Positions 48,475 to 61,475 of a DNA stretch of 64,000 bases are shown here, in pieces (position 1 is the first letter of the stretch; each line of letters opens with the position of its first letter). Under the pieces are notes generated by a model, which searched no databases, had not been told where the DNA came from, and saw nothing but the letters and a program-made list of their open reading frames with translations. A program made the translations under genes and the position numbers. Source of the DNA: Dirofilaria immitis (lineage: Eukaryota; Nematoda; Chromadorea; Rhabditida; Onchocercidae); contig JAKNDB010000107.1 of the NCBI GenBank assembly GCA_024305405.1, forward strand, positions 1,860,001 through 1,924,000, given 5' to 3'.

Positions 48475-51355
48475 TTACGATATTGATGCTTTTACTACTA
48501 TATTTTGTTACGAGCTTCTACAGTACCATCGTTGATAAAGTTTTCCATTGTACTACCGTGTTGCCTTACTTGGGAAACGGTACATTTAGAGGTTACATCA
48601 TTTGTAAGAAATATAAAGCATGAATTTAAATTTGCTTATTGCATATTTTTTTGGAGAAGACATTGCAAGCATTGTCAAAATTGTTTTATCAATTAATCTG
48701 ATGAGTTTTTTAACGTTCATTTTGATTTACATATTCTATTCTTCAAGTAACTATTTACAGTCACAAATTTTATTTCATCGTTGATATCGGAATCTTGTCA
48801 AGCTTTTATTAATGTAACTATTATCGAGGTAAATCACATCTTTTATTGGAATGATTTGCTATCTCGTCGAATAAAAATATTGCAATCTATCCATGAATCA
48901 TTTTATCCTTGATGATAGTAAGCAGATAGGAATTCTTTCTCGTTATTTAATTTGCATTTATTAAAACCGTAGTATTATAGTTTTGAATCTCTAAAATTAT
49001 TTTAACGAAACCAATAAATTTTCTATTAATAGTCTTAACATAAAAACAATTTACATGAATAAGGAATTTGATTGCTTAGTTAAAAATCAACATTATGATT
49101 TTAAGAATACTGTTATAGCTATAATACGATATTTCCTAATAATTTTCCGTTGGTGCGATCTTTTCTGCTTCAGTATTTCATGAATGAAAGAGAGAAATTG
49201 ATAGCAGTTTGCAAAACTTTGAATATATATATAAAGTATGTACAAACTACAACAAAATTAAAATCCTGCGCCGATAATAGCGATTATTTCACGAACATAA
49301 TGAAAAAACTGATTGTCCATTTTTTGAAGTCGGAAAATTGATTGTCAATAGCAATCTAATCAATTAGAATTATAATCAATCCTGTCATGTAAAAGAAATG
49401 GATCCAAAAATCAGGATAGAAAAAAGAATAAAAAACTTCCGAGCTTTACCCTATTTCCATCGTTAATGTGCCAGGAGAATGATGATCAGGATGTTTATAT
49501 TCGGACTGAGACTAAGAATAGGTCATTATTCATTTAGATTGATATGCATAAGTGAGAAATTTCAATCATCAGAAATTATTGGTAAACTGAATGTAAAATA
49601 CAGGCAGGATACATTTGAAAATCTTATCCTATTTGTTCTATCATTTAAGAAATTGATTATTATTTAGGTGAACATAAGTACAGTAGTAATGGATGTCGGA
49701 ATAAACTTTTGAATGTTTATCATCAAATAAATGATATCAAGAGAAGTAGGCAATGTTGGGAAATATTGAACTTATCATAATAATCAGTGCTTTTATTTGT
49801 ATATAAATTTTTCAATAATTCAAATAGGAATCGGTGAATGAAATGCGATATAAAAATTATATTAGCTTTTATTGACTTATTCTTTGTATCAATAATACTT
49901 GCAATGTTGTTCCAACATCAATAAAGATTATATGAAATTTTGTAACTAAAGCAATCTTTTTTTTTTTTGATAAAAGAAATATATGTCATTTGTTCTGGAT
50001 AACAATATCACGAATAGATCAGTACGGATGAATTGATACGGTCATCTATTTGTGTATTACATATTATCTATTGATAATTGAAAATGAAATTATCCATTCT
50101 TATCATTTTAATCTAATTATAATTGCAATCGATTGTGAATAGGAGAAAGAGAAGAAATGATCATTATGATTAAAAATCAAATTTTCATATCACTTTTCAT
50201 GAAAATTCGTGATATCCCTCTTCGAGAAAGTGATTGATTGTTTGTTATTTAAAATTTTATGCATTTTTCTCATTCTTCCATTTAATTCTAAGCTGCTGTA
50301 GAAATTCAGTACATTAATTGTATGATTACGATTAAAGGAGGATAATGATCTTCGAAAACCATGATGGATCATAATAGCCTAATTAATAAGTGAAATGCAT
50401 TCCGAGAGAGAATATGGTCATATTTAGTTGTGAAAAATTTTATTTAAAATATTTTGATCGTCGGTTGAATTGGAGCATAAATTTCGAACCGATAATGACG
50501 ACAAATTTCAGATTCTTTTCATAAAATGATAACGGATAAAGCAGGCTAACTCTCGAAAAGAAATTCATAATTGATATACTAAATTCGAAGATGATTATTC
50601 CAAGAAAAAGTGAATACCATTTTTAAATATTACAATGGTATTTTTAAGAAAACCGAATCAGCAGTAGATTAATTGATATCATTCACTCTAATCAATGATA
50701 AATTTTGAAAATTGTGATTCGCGTAAAGTGTCTGCTAATATTTTGGATCAAATTTTGTAATATGATATGTTGTTTATAAAATATTATATATATTTTGTGT
50801 TTGCAAATTTTAAGAAATTAATGTAAAACTTGTTTTGCAAAAATTCGGTGATTATATAATATTTTCCAGCATTCTATCGTGCAATATTTTCTCAAAAAGA
50901 ATATTCTCCCTCTTCATTGATATCAAAATTATGGTAACAATTATCAAATAGTTTATTATTCCGTTTTCAACATCATCAAATGTCTTATAAAAACGCAGTC
51001 ATACTTAATTTTACATTATCTCTTTATATGCTCTTTATAATTTTAATTAACTTATTAAGTATATTATCAATAACTGCAGAAAAATATGCTGCCTTCTATA
51101 CTATCAGAATCCTATTCTTTTATTTTTCTATGTTCACAAATTTTAGAATCACGGGCAAATGGAATATTTTGTGATAAAGCAATAATTTCATTCTTCCTCT
51201 TTGCCAATGTTAATTGAAAATTTTACAAATCAAAAGTTTAATGGCTATATTTAGCGTTGGAAACTTAGTAGAAAATTTTTTTTAAAGATATGCTTAATTT
51301 AATATGAAAGAGATATATATTGAAAAGTATGTTATTTCAATTAAACAATTATGCC
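48475..51355. other. gene-poor stretch after the LRR gene
   Basis: The first few hundred bases are probably 3' untranslated; no close AATAAA was found (nearest plain one at about 48868). Frames at 49150-49341, 49479-49667 (+) and 50372-50190 (-) lack support. A plus frame at 50980-51174 begins with a hydrophobic stretch but has no splice or tail context. Confidence 0.4.
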
Positions 51356-51417
51356 ATTTCAGATATCCGATAAAAGTGATTATTTCATTTCAGATATCCA
51401 ATAAAAGTGATTATTTC
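51356..51417. repeat. two-copy 31-bp tandem repeat
   Basis: 51356-51386 and 51387-51417 are identical except for one base (ATATCCGATAA versus ATATCCAATAA). A recent tandem duplication. Confidence 0.9.
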
Positions 51418-54400
51418 ACTACCAAATTTAAACGATAAACTTTCTACAATAACTTCGAAGGTCTATACTTCAATTTAAGGCATATGATCGAACATAGTCG
51501 ATTGAATTTTTATCTTATATTCTTCGTAACATCTCATTTTCAAACTTTTACCCTAACCATTTTTTTTTTTACAATTATTTGGCTATTTAATTTTCTTGAC
51601 GCAAGCTTTATATGAATTGATATTATTTGATAAATAAAGAAAGATTGTTTACAATTTGACGGAATGAAATTTGCTTCATTGAATTTGATTTAAAATTTAT
51701 CCATCTTAAGCAAATTTCACCTGCTTAGATTTTTTAATTAAACAGAAATTATGCCGCAAATGTAATAAGTAAGATAGGAAATTGACAAGATTAGGTAAAT
51801 ATTGCAATGATTCATTTGTAATGACAAATGAAATAATCAGTTGAGTTAGAATCTTTTAATAATTGTAGTTACAAAATCAATGCAAATTATTAGCATTGTT
51901 TTCGTATCTGAAGCATAATTAAATTTGAAATTCAGCGAAATGCAATTATCCTAGGCACTTTTCATCTTAGGATATTTTATAGCAAACTATAAAATCCTAG
52001 TTTATTTAATTTCATCAAACAAAATTTCTAATACTTACATCTTATCGAAGATAGAGAATAGATATTAATCATTGAAAAATTATTTATATTTTGGCATCAA
52101 CTATTCAGGTTTTTTGCAAATTCGATGAAGAGAATGATGCAATAAAGAGATATTGATCATTGAGATTTGATAGTTATTCCTAATCAAATTTGCTTTTGAT
52201 AAAATATCTAGTTAAATTGAAATGTTTTATTTTCTAGATTTGATATGATCATTGTGATTAATATATGGGAGAAATTTAATATCACTACAGCAATTCAATT
52301 AATTAAAATAGAATTCATATCTTCTGTACTAAACTCTTCAAATAATCTGATTAATATGAATTGATCAATAGGTTAGCTTTTTTTTTACGATGAACAAATT
52401 GAGTGATAATTGAAAAAGCGATATGAGTAAATTGGGGTGATACATCTAAATTTACTAATTTTACGTCCAACGTTCAGCTTTTCCTAAGTAATAGTGGAAG
52501 AAAGAAATAGTAAAAATAAAAATGAGACATATATCGAGAAAATAAGAATATATCGAGAAATGCTTGAAATATCGCATTTCTCTTTTTTTTTTTAAATCGA
52601 CCATTTGTGTTATAGAAATATTTACATTTAATGTTGGATTCATTGATATTTCATTGATATATGATCTTTCATGGGAATTTTTAATGATAATGATGCAGTA
52701 GTTTTGTTTCATCTTTTATTGAAAGATATAATCTTTTGCAATATTTGAATTTTTATCATAATTATGTTATTGATTGAGGTGATAAAATCAGAATAATTTC
52801 AAATTCATCATGGATTTTTCTCTTTTGAGATAGATAATGAAATACAAATATTTGCAATAGCTTCTTGATCACACATCTTTACAACATTATTTAGTAATTG
52901 AAATTGATAAAATTTCAAAGCACGTTAATATTCGATGATTCCTTACACTGCGATGATATAATCTGTGATAATAATTAATGATTGATGATTTTACGTTTAA
53001 ATTAATACTTATACAAATCTTTCTTTTAATTGTTGAGGAAAAAAAAACCATAACTATATGTATACTCTAAATAGACAATACCTATTTTTATCTATCCTGT
53101 AATATTGTAAAAACATGACCTTTTACAATCATAAACTATTCCTATATTGATTTGTTTGTTTTAATTCGAATTCTGCAATTTCATCACTTGGAATAAAATT
53201 GGTACAAATTTAAATTATGCATTTTAAATTATCGTGAAAAATTGGAACAACGGATATGTATGTTAATGTATATGGTAGAAAAAGGTAATTACGAACGATT
53301 AAATTTTTAATAATCGCTAACTTTCCTCACCTTTCTCTATGGATTTTCTTCCGGAATTCTTTATGTAAATATGGAGGTAAATTAGAAAAAAACATGCCGA
53401 ATACGTAAATTAGCATAAATACATTCCCTCAAAATAAATTCATCAATGGATGCAATTATTTCGATTAAAACCAATATAATAAAAAGTTCCAGTGAGAGAA
53501 GCGATTACGGTATAATCCGAAAATTAGTCTCACTATGCTCTTTCTATTTGCAAAGTTTTACGGTTGATGTCACTTGCAAAATGCCGTAAAATCCGTTTGA
53601 TCAAGTCTCAAAATGATAATAACTAGTCATTGGTTTATATAAGATAGATAAGGTTAGTAATGAATATAAATGAAAATATGAAATCCTTTCAATCAACTAT
53701 GCGAAAATTGCCGAAAGGTAATTTCACTAAACACTTAAAAATCTTTCTCACTCACTAATTTACCATCTAACATTCGGTATTTTTAAATAATAAAACATTT
53801 ATGCAACGAAATGGTTACCAAAACTATTCTAACTTATCTTCTCAGCAAAATATCACACGTTAGATAGATATTATGTTAGATATAGGAAAGCAAAAACTTT
53901 TTCCATCTTTCATTGATATATATAAATTGTACTTTTCATGTATTATAATATGTGAAGGAAATTAAAATTAAAAATTTGTCAAATAAAATCCCTTGAAATT
54001 TTATTAAAAAAAAAAAACTTTTCTTTCATTTTTCTTTCAAAATGAAAGCAATCAAATAATTACGCATATTTTTATTGCGATAATTACCGAATAGATGAAA
54101 TTACCATATATATATATATATATATATGCATTAAAAATTTTAAAGAATTGTCGGTTTTTTCTTTGATGAATATTGAAGATTGACAGAAGTTCGAACTATC
54201 TCTCGCACTATCCCAAGAAATAATCTATGCATCAAAATTTTTGTGACCATGAAAAGCGTGGGTATGGTTTTAAAAAAAAAAAAAAGAAAAAATAAAAAGG
54301 ATGAAAAATGAAGAAATTTTATCATCGCAAAATGGGAAAGCGAATAATTGTTGTATGTGTTTGATGTGTACGAAAGAACGTCAACAAAGATTAAAAAGTA

Positions 54401-55214
54401 GCGACGATTTATAAATATATTCGCATTTATCGCTTCCAATTAATTGCTTAACTTTTTAATCTTTTTGCGAAATTTTGCAATTAATAAATAGACGAACTAA
54501 TTCATGGTAATTATTTTTAATTTTCCCTCTTACATAAATTATTGCATTTCATTTTCAAATCAATATTTCTGAATGAATTGATGAAATGAAATGAATTGCA
54601 AATTGTCCACATTAAAGATTGATCAAAGGTGCATTATAATCTTTCGCTATTAAAATTACGACCGTTTACCTAGTTTTGATTCATTAATCTTCTATAAGCT
54701 GAATTGAATTCAGCAAATATATTCATATAGCTGTAGGTAAATGATGAAAGATAATCATTGTTTGGTTATGAAATAGAAACATTCAGATTCGCTGGGTAAA
54801 CAGTCTGAAGTGATACTGGCCTATTTGCCTTCAAGATCATAAATGATACAAATGTACTACTTCCATGTACTTCACGTTATGCTGTTTTTCTTGAAACTGT
54901 TTTTTCCAATTATTTTGGAAAGTCAAAAGTTACGTAACAAATTTTATTTGCATTTTAAAGCGATGATTCAGAATATCAAAATTGAAGATTCAAGATATCA
55001 AAATTGAAATTTAAAATATATAAAAGCAAAGATTCAAAATATCCCTCTACGACTAATTTAGTTTATTTTATTGACGCAAATTTCTAAATCATCGAAACAA
55101 TGGTATGAGTGGATTTATTACGATAACAGCGGTCTTCTTCCAAATATTTTATGACCTAAAGTGGATACTATAAGATTATGCAAGATTCTTTTTAAATAAA
55201 AAAAAACGTGTTGA
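51418..55214. other. gene desert
   Basis: About 3.8 kb without a supported gene. It holds poly-A/T runs and a (TA)n tract at 54105-54128. Minus frames at 52712-52461 and 54439-54140 are rich in Phe, Ile and Ser and look accidental. Confidence 0.5.
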
Positions 55215-55400
55215 CAAAAACTGTCATTCCGTAATGATGACGTAACCGAGAGAGCAAAAATAGGTTCAGGACAGAAGCGTCATTTAACTGACAATTCGTT
55301 TGAAGCGGTACTTGAAAAAGAAAAAATTAAGAGATCGAGAGAGATCGAGAGTGATAGAAAACGGTCCTTACTACCTTACAATTATGAAATAGCAAAATAA
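55215..55400 (+). CDS. coding-like terminal exon, unknown charged protein
   Basis: 61 open codons end at TAA 55398-55400, which overlaps an AATAAA. Pieces: FRNDDVTERAKIGSGQKRHL, TDNSFEAVLEKEKIKRSREI and SDRKRSLLPYNYEIAK. Composition is visibly richer in G+C than the flanks and the sequence is charged and protein-like. No ATG in frame, so it would be a last exon; possible acceptors (CGAGAG, GGACAG) are weak. The ORF at 55102 (MSGFITITAVFFQIFYDLK) could be an upstream exon but the phase does not fit. It converges tail-to-tail with the minus candidate at 55446-55855. Confidence 0.35.
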   Translation, partial: QKLSFRNDDVTERAKIGSGQKRHLTDNSFEAVLEKEKIKRSREIESDRKRSLLPYNYEIAK

Positions 55401-55445
55401 AATGAGAACTTTCATTCATTGTTATTTAAAAGAGTTTCATTTATT

Positions 55446-55855
55446 ACCTTTATTACTCTTTATTTAATAGCGCAATCCATTTATCATTTTTTTCGCTTCT
55501 TACTACTAATTTGCGGCATTCCTTTACAGAAGAATAATGACATCCAGGTGTGAATCTATCATTCAAATTCTAACCGTCTAGAATACGATACCGAAGAATA
55601 GATTGTCTTGATTCCATCAAGGATAAAGTCTTCTGCAACAGTGTTTCATGAGAACCATCACATTTGATCAAAACACCGCACTGTACGCTTTTTTCTGAAA
55701 ATTTCAATCAATTCGTTGATGCCAACTGATAGTTCATGATGCTCAACAATTTGATGTGCATTTTCTTCTGATTCAAAGAATCCATTATTATTACAATGTT
55801 TGATTTTAGAATCCCTCGCTTTTTCATATTTCACTAAACCTTCTTGAAATATCAA
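55446..55855 (-). CDS. coding-like 3' exons, unknown product
   Basis: The minus frame from 55855 (SEENAHQIVEHHELSVGINE, LIEIFRKKRTV) closes near 55658. After an ATTTTCAG (about 55696) another frame reads GVLIKCDGSHETLLQKTLSL then MESRQSILRYRILDG. A 53-nt intron (GTTAGA...TGTAAAG) could join a last exon, MPQISSKKRKK and stop, followed closely by three AATAAA signals (55450-55470). The first 98 codons and the rest are in different frames, so at least one boundary is wrong or broken. GVLIKCD resembles the start of the TFIIH subunit TTDA, but nothing else supports that. Confidence 0.28.
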
Positions 55856-56512
55856 TTAGATTAGGAAATGGGATAAACAGCAAGTAAACAAAATTAAATA
55901 TTTGTCAAACGAAATAAAAATGATAACAACAAAAAAAAAAACTGATATAATAGAATTGGCGCCACGCTGATCCTTCGATGAATTTAAGAAGACCGACCAG
56001 CTGTGCTAATCTTTTTAAAGAAAAGAAAAAAATTTTAAATGCTTTCCTTTGTGTATTTTAATTGTTAAAAATAACATGCTGCTTGGCTCGCTGTAGTGAT
56101 GTTAAATATAGGCTCATGATTATGGCTCATAGAATGATTTAGCATAATTTACCTTTGGCAATATTATTTATTATCTAACTATATTATAAATACATATCGA
56201 TTTGTTATGGAAAATTGCTGATAAAATAATACGTTATTGTCTTGTTCGAGATAAGAAAAGAAGAAAAGAAGATTTTAAAGCCTATAATCAGAAAAAAAAA
56301 GCCAATATTTTACTAAATTTGCTATCACTTTATCAGATTCTTTCTAATACAACTTTGTTCTAAACAATAATTTAAAAATAAAACAATTATTTTAAGACCA
56401 AATTTAACAAAGTGTTAATTTTCTTGTGTTTTAATAAAATTACATATAAACATTTATATGAAAAAGGAGAGCATCAAGTTTGAAATATTTCGAGATTAGC
56501 TTATAAAGATGC

Positions 56513-56692
56513 CATTTAGGATACGAAAATGTTATGTTAACATTTATCGATGAGAGTTCAACAAGGCGCCATCCTGACAAGGATCAGCTCGATAATAGAA
56601 TGATAGTTGATTGGTTCATGTTTCAACAACTTGATTCATTCAATCGACAACAATTATATCCTATCTGTCATTTGAAATGTTATCTTAGCTAA
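56513..56692 (+). CDS. coding-like frame, unknown product
   Basis: Open from about 56513 with an ATG at 56534 to TAA 56690-56692. It reads HLGYENVMLTFIDESSTRRH, then PDKDQLDNRMIVDWFMFQQL and a Gln/Tyr/Cys tail. The segment is clearly richer in G+C than the flanks (for example AACAAGGCGCCATCC). No acceptor of good quality precedes it and no AATAAA follows within 60 bp. Confidence 0.28.
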   Translation, partial: HLGYENVMLTFIDESSTRRHPDKDQLDNRMIVDWFMFQQLDSFNRQQLYPICHLKCYLS

Positions 56693-57311
56693 ATAACATT
56701 TTTCAACAACTTATTTATTGCATTATTGAAATAGAATTCTTATTGAAATATCAAGCTGTGGAGCAATATCTCAAACTTGTTGCGCCTTAAAACATTACAT
56801 TTTTTTTAGGCCTTATACTAAAATTTAAAACAATGCGTTCAAGTTTGTTGAAAAAATGCTTTAATTTATTTATCGGCTATTTCAAATTGAATTATTTCTT
56901 ATATATATATATATATATTACCTTGTGATAAGCCATACAGTAATTATCATTCCTTTTGATTACAAATTATCAAAACAAATATGCAAGTTGTTTTAAGCAA
57001 TCGATCATATCATTCAATTACGATTTTGTTTTTATTCAAAAACTAATTTCAGACAAAATGAGAAAGAGAAATAATTTAATAACTCAATTATGCGTATCGA
57101 TAATGGTAATCAATTATACGCATTGATAATAAACATTATCAGAAAGATATTATTATTACAAAAGTTTAGTTAACATCGACAACAATGTCCTATTGTATAA
57201 ATTCTTAATTTAGTAAAATCCTTTCAGAGAAATTCGCATCATTTCGAAAAAGGAAAGAAAAAATTTTGGCATAAGAACTATTAATGTGTAAAATAATACA
57301 GTACTGATTAT
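56693..57311. other. AT-rich stretch with (TA)n tract
   Basis: No gene seen. (TA)n at 56899-56919. Confidence 0.5.
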
Positions 57312-57644
57312 TTAAATTACAGTGTTTTTGCTATTTCCCGATATCATTCGGGAAAAATGAGCTACAGTATATTTATCAATCCTGCAATGTATAAGTGTAA
57401 GTTTGCTGTTGGAAAGTCCGACCATTCTTTTTTCTCTTATCATATTTATTTTGCCGGAAGAGATTTGATCAGTTGAAGTGATCAAGAGATTATGTCGATG
57501 ATAAACTTGCAGATTTGATAATACTACGAAATAAAAAGTATTATTTTTCTTTACTCTTCTTGTCAATTTGGCTTTTTTAATTTGGCTTTTTGTTAAAGAC
57601 TTACTGATAAAAATTATCAGTGAACTTTCTTGCTCATTTATCAC
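57312..57644 (-). CDS. 110-codon minus frame, doubtful
   Basis: Readable from MINEQESS to NSKNTVI, Lys/Ser/Asn-rich, no domain, signal or intron. At this base composition about one frame this long is expected by chance in 64 kb. It contains two small palindromes: ACTGATAA-TTATCAGT type at 57602-57620 and TTCCCGA-TCGGGAA type at 57336-57355. Listed for completeness. Confidence 0.15.
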   Translation of the reverse strand: MINEQESSLIIFISKSLTKSQIKKAKLTRRVKKNNTFYFVVLSNLQVYHRHNLLITSTDQISSGKINMIREKRMVGLSNSKLTLIHCRIDKYTVAHFSRMISGNSKNTVI

Positions 57645-60017
57645 ATTATGTCGATATTATATCATATTTCGGTACATTCGATTTGTATTTTTTTATATGA
57701 TCAGAATGATTCATTCTGATTCATACTGTTTCACTAAAAATTAGCTTCTTTATCAATTTTTCATGCAAAAGTTAAGTAATGAAAAGTTTTGTTTGTCTAG
57801 CATCAGTTCATTATTTCTGCTCAATTAGATTTTCGATTTGATGCTAAGCAAATGAATATGGCCAATTTTGGCTTCTCAATTTATTTTCTACTCGACTTAA
57901 AATCAATATTCCACCTGAATATCCCAATTATGTTAAAATTAAACTAGCAATAACAATAATAATATTAATTAATGCATTGGGCTTGCAGAATGCATTTAAT
58001 CATTAGTAATTTGGTAATTTGAGTCAATGAGCCCAGCACCATTGGCACAAAATCCCGAAAATGATAAAAGGGTAAAGAATTGGAAAAGTGCTTGATTATA
58101 TGCTGCCGGAAGTGAACCAAAGGAAGCATGCAATATGATACAATTAATTATCTAATAAATCACTCGGTTTGCTCTTTCAAATTATTCCTACATCAATTAT
58201 CATTATCATCATCATCATCATCGTCATCATCACCGTTAATACTAATAGACGCCAAAATATATAAGACTAGGCTTAAGATTAAAATCAAAATTATAAGCTT
58301 CAATAAACCGAATAGTTATTAGTTATCAACTAAAATTATTATATTTCTTCAAAATTTATTTTGTTTATTTGAATATTTTGAATTTAAATTCAAATTAATA
58401 TTAAAATTTTTAGTATTTTCTTTCTTCTTAATTTGTATTAATGAATGAATAATCTTAAACATTACATCAATGTTTAGGATTAAAATTAATAAATTAGTAA
58501 ATTAGTAAATGCAAAATAAGATGATTTATTCTCATTATGACATAATATTAAATCAAATAAGCCATTTGTTCATCAAATTTTGATTATAAAATATCACATA
58601 ATCGTTAGAAGTTGTCAGTAAAAAGTAACAAATGTTTTATCAAATTACTTACACCATATGCATGCATCTTTAATTGACTGTTGAGAAGATCGCAAGAGAG
58701 AAGTATGGTTAACAATATAATGTTAATATTCGTAATAATAGTCTATTGACAAGTTTCGAGAATAGTATCTCGAGAATATTCAACAAACAGTAGAAAAATA
58801 AAAATTTTGACTTTTATGCTTATTTAAATTAAATTTTGCCCAAATTTTTTTGTATAATTTAATTTGCTATAATCGTATGATTCTTCATTAATATAAGATT
58901 AATTTTAAATTGAATTTAATGATTTAATCAAAGTATTACTTTCATGGCCAAATATTTCAATATGTGATATTTTCTTTGTTAAATATATTATTTAATCATT
59001 ATAAATAGGAACGAAATGTTGACATAACACTTTCAGGTTATTATATTCATCGTCAAACATTACCTGGCTCGTTTTGTATTAATGAATCTAATTGATTATG
59101 CTACAAATAAGTTGATAGCTTTCAGTTTCTCATTAACAATCATGCAAAAGTAAATTTATTCATATCATTGATAAAATAATTATTTGAGTATTTTCAGATG
59201 TTGGTAAACTTTTACATTATTGGAATAGCTATGAGTGAAATAATTATGCGAGCATTTCCAAGCGTTTGGCATACTTTTACATATTGGAATGGACTAATCG
59301 TATATTTGTCATACCTAAAATTCTAAACTTTACAAATTTCAAATTAATTTGTGTTGTTATTTATATCATAACGATTGCCATATTGTATGTTGATATATGA
59401 TTCCAGAGAGAGAGGAAGAGAGGGAGGGAGAGAGAGAGAGGAGAGAGAGAAGAAAGATAGGAAAAAGGAGAAATATAGAGACATCTTTGTTCTCGACAAG
59501 GTGTGCAACAGATTGTCGCTGAATTATTTGACATCAACCATCTGTTCGTCACCGATCAAAAAGAAAGGACTTATTTGACAGCACTTCACTATTAACGTAC
59601 GCACCTTTTCACTTCTAATCATCAATTACAACTTATAAATTGTTGACATCTCTAATCACTCCTCCTATAACTGTTGTATACTGTAATAATATAGATAGGG
59701 AAAAGGAGAATAGAGAGAGATGAAGAAAGAAAGAGAGAGAGAGGGAAAAGGAGAAGTAGAAAGAAGTTAATAATGATGATGATGATAACGATATTAATGA
59801 TGATGGCAGCAGCAACCGGTAGATAAATAATATAGCCTATGGAATAATATGATTTACATGTTGGATAGCAGCAGTTGGTGAGTAATGTGATACCATGGAA
59901 TGATTATCAGCATATCAGTTAATGTTAAATGATTATAATTATTGCAAATGATCAAATTTTCTTTTGCCGATGATTATCGCTCCTTACCATACTTCACAAT
60001 TGTTTCTCGAAATTTAC
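57645..60017. repeat. gene-poor stretch with several simple repeats
   Basis: (TCA)n at 58203-58232; GA-rich tract 59405-59460; GA-rich tract 59705-59757; (GAT)n near 59770-59800. A frame at 59480-59578 (+) and its antisense are both open and somewhat richer in G+C (plus: VCNRLSLNYLTSTICSSP), but neither is supported further. Confidence 0.6.
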
Positions 60018-60123
60018 CTCAACTATTGCCTCATTGTGTACTATTAAACTGCAACTATTATCTTCTTTCTTACGCGGCATCTCGTTGTACGGGATTGTCG
60101 CATCATTCTCGATAGAATATTTA
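60018..60123 (-). CDS. candidate internal exon, unknown product
   Basis: On the minus strand a TTTCTTGCAG acceptor is followed by 106 nt (1 + 35 codons): YSIENDATIPYNEMPRKKED then NSCSLIVHNEAIVE, ending GAG|GTAAAT. Well-formed borders and higher G+C support an exon. A possible next exon near 59617-59540 (VRTLIVKCCQISPFFLIGDE, then QMVDVK and stop) is in a compatible phase. No upstream exon was found, and the 28S shred lies 260 bp upstream. Confidence 0.3.
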
Positions 60124-60379
60124 CTGCAAGAAATATAGTGAATAATAATAGTTATATCTCTGATAAACTATGTTCAATAGCTTTGTCACATAAATTAATA
60201 TACCTTGTTAGTATTTTACAAATTCAATTAAATATTATTTGTAATAATAATAATATTCTAGTTTTTTTTCTTGATTAAATGAGATAACGACAATTTAGTT
60301 TCATTATAAATGCTATAATTGAGATTAAGGTTAATATTCCCATATCTGGACACGAAGATAAATGCTTATCGTGAGAATT

Positions 60380-60428
60380 TAACGCGGTAACGCAAATGAA
60401 CTCGGAAATATTGAGGAAAGCCCGAGCT
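60380..60428 (+). rRNA. isolated 28S rRNA shred
   Basis: About 47 bp (GCGGTAACGCAAATGAACTC, then GGAAAT and AAAGCCCGAGC) match 10483-10527 of the large 28S fragment with a few differences. A diverged TGGACACGAAGAT just upstream (60347) matches the 28S TGGACACGGAGGT, separated here by about 20 extra bases. Antisense, it lies inside a 60-codon frame (60457-60275). Confidence 0.8.
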
Positions 60429-60986
60429 AACAAAAGTGAATAGATAAGAGAGACCAATTCGATTTTTATTTGTATTAATATTTGGTTATAAAATAGTAGG
60501 TGAAATGAGAGGATAAATAATATTTTTCTTCATTTGCTCACTTGAAATATTATCTTTGATTCATTCAAAAGAACTTTGCATGAATTTTGTATTAAATTAA
60601 ACGAATAAAATATGCTTAATTATTAGTTAAATTTATAATTCAATTATGCAAATTTATTTGTGGTAAACAAATGCAAGTTTATTTGTAGTAAACAAATGCA
60701 AGCAAACATCGCATTATTTGCATTTTTACAAATATTAACTATCCCTTCTTTAAACTTATAATCTACTATGTTTTTGGCATGCAAAAACAAAAAAAAGATA
60801 TGCCAGGAATGATTGCATTGAAGTTTTGTTCTGTTGAATGTTGAATTATCTAAAGAGTATAGATATATTATATGACAACAGAAATATATCATAGTTATTG
60901 TAAACAAATCATTACTATTAAAGCAGATAAGTGTTGTAGATACATGTATCAAGTGCATACAATTAACAGCAATTAACAACAGCGAT

Positions 60987-61356
60987 TAGTAGTAGTAGTA
61001 GTTGTAGTAGTAGTGGTAGTAGTAGTAGTAGTAGTGGTATTGGTGGTAGTAGTAGTGGTGGTGGTGGTAGTGGTGGTGGTAGTGGTAGTGGTAGTGGTGG
61101 TGGTGGTGGTGGTAGTAGTGGTGATGCTGGTGGTGGTGGTGGTGGTGGTAGTGGTGGTGGTGGTGGTTAGTGGTGGTGGTGGTAGTGGTGGTGGTGGTAG
61201 TGGTGGTGGTGGTGGTGGTGGTGGTTAGTAGTGGTGGTGGTAGTGCTGGTGGTAGTGGTGGTGGTAGTGGTGGTGGTAGTGGTAGTAGTGGTAGTGGTGG
61301 TGGTAGTAGTGGTAGTGGTAGTAGTGGTAGTAGTAGTGGTAGTGGTAGTAGCTAGT

Positions 61357-61400
<44 letters not shown>

Positions 61401-61475
61401 AGTAGGTAGTAGTAGTAAGTAGTAATAGTAAGAATAGTAATAGTAAGAATAGTAATAGTAAGAATAGTAAGATTA
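60987..61475. repeat. long (GTA/GTG)n trinucleotide microsatellite
   Basis: Nearly 490 bp of GTA and GTG triplets with rare GTT, GCT and GAT, fading into AGTAATAGTAAGA at the end. It gives poly-Val, poly-Ser/Gly and similar frames that are not genes. The opposite strand is CAC/TAC-rich. Confidence 0.95.

Noticed and set aside
52461..52712. 83-codon minus frame, and similar at 54140-54439 and 21464-21695
   Set aside because: Ile/Phe/Asn/Lys-rich translations typical of AT-rich non-coding DNA, with no supporting signals.
55600..55690. TFIIH subunit TTDA (GTF2H5) homologue
   Set aside because: Only GVLIKCD matches; the following conserved F-L-L-x-L-D-E block is absent.
61013..61355. Poly-Val, Ser/Gly-rich frames
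   Set aside because: Translation of the GTA/GTG microsatellite.
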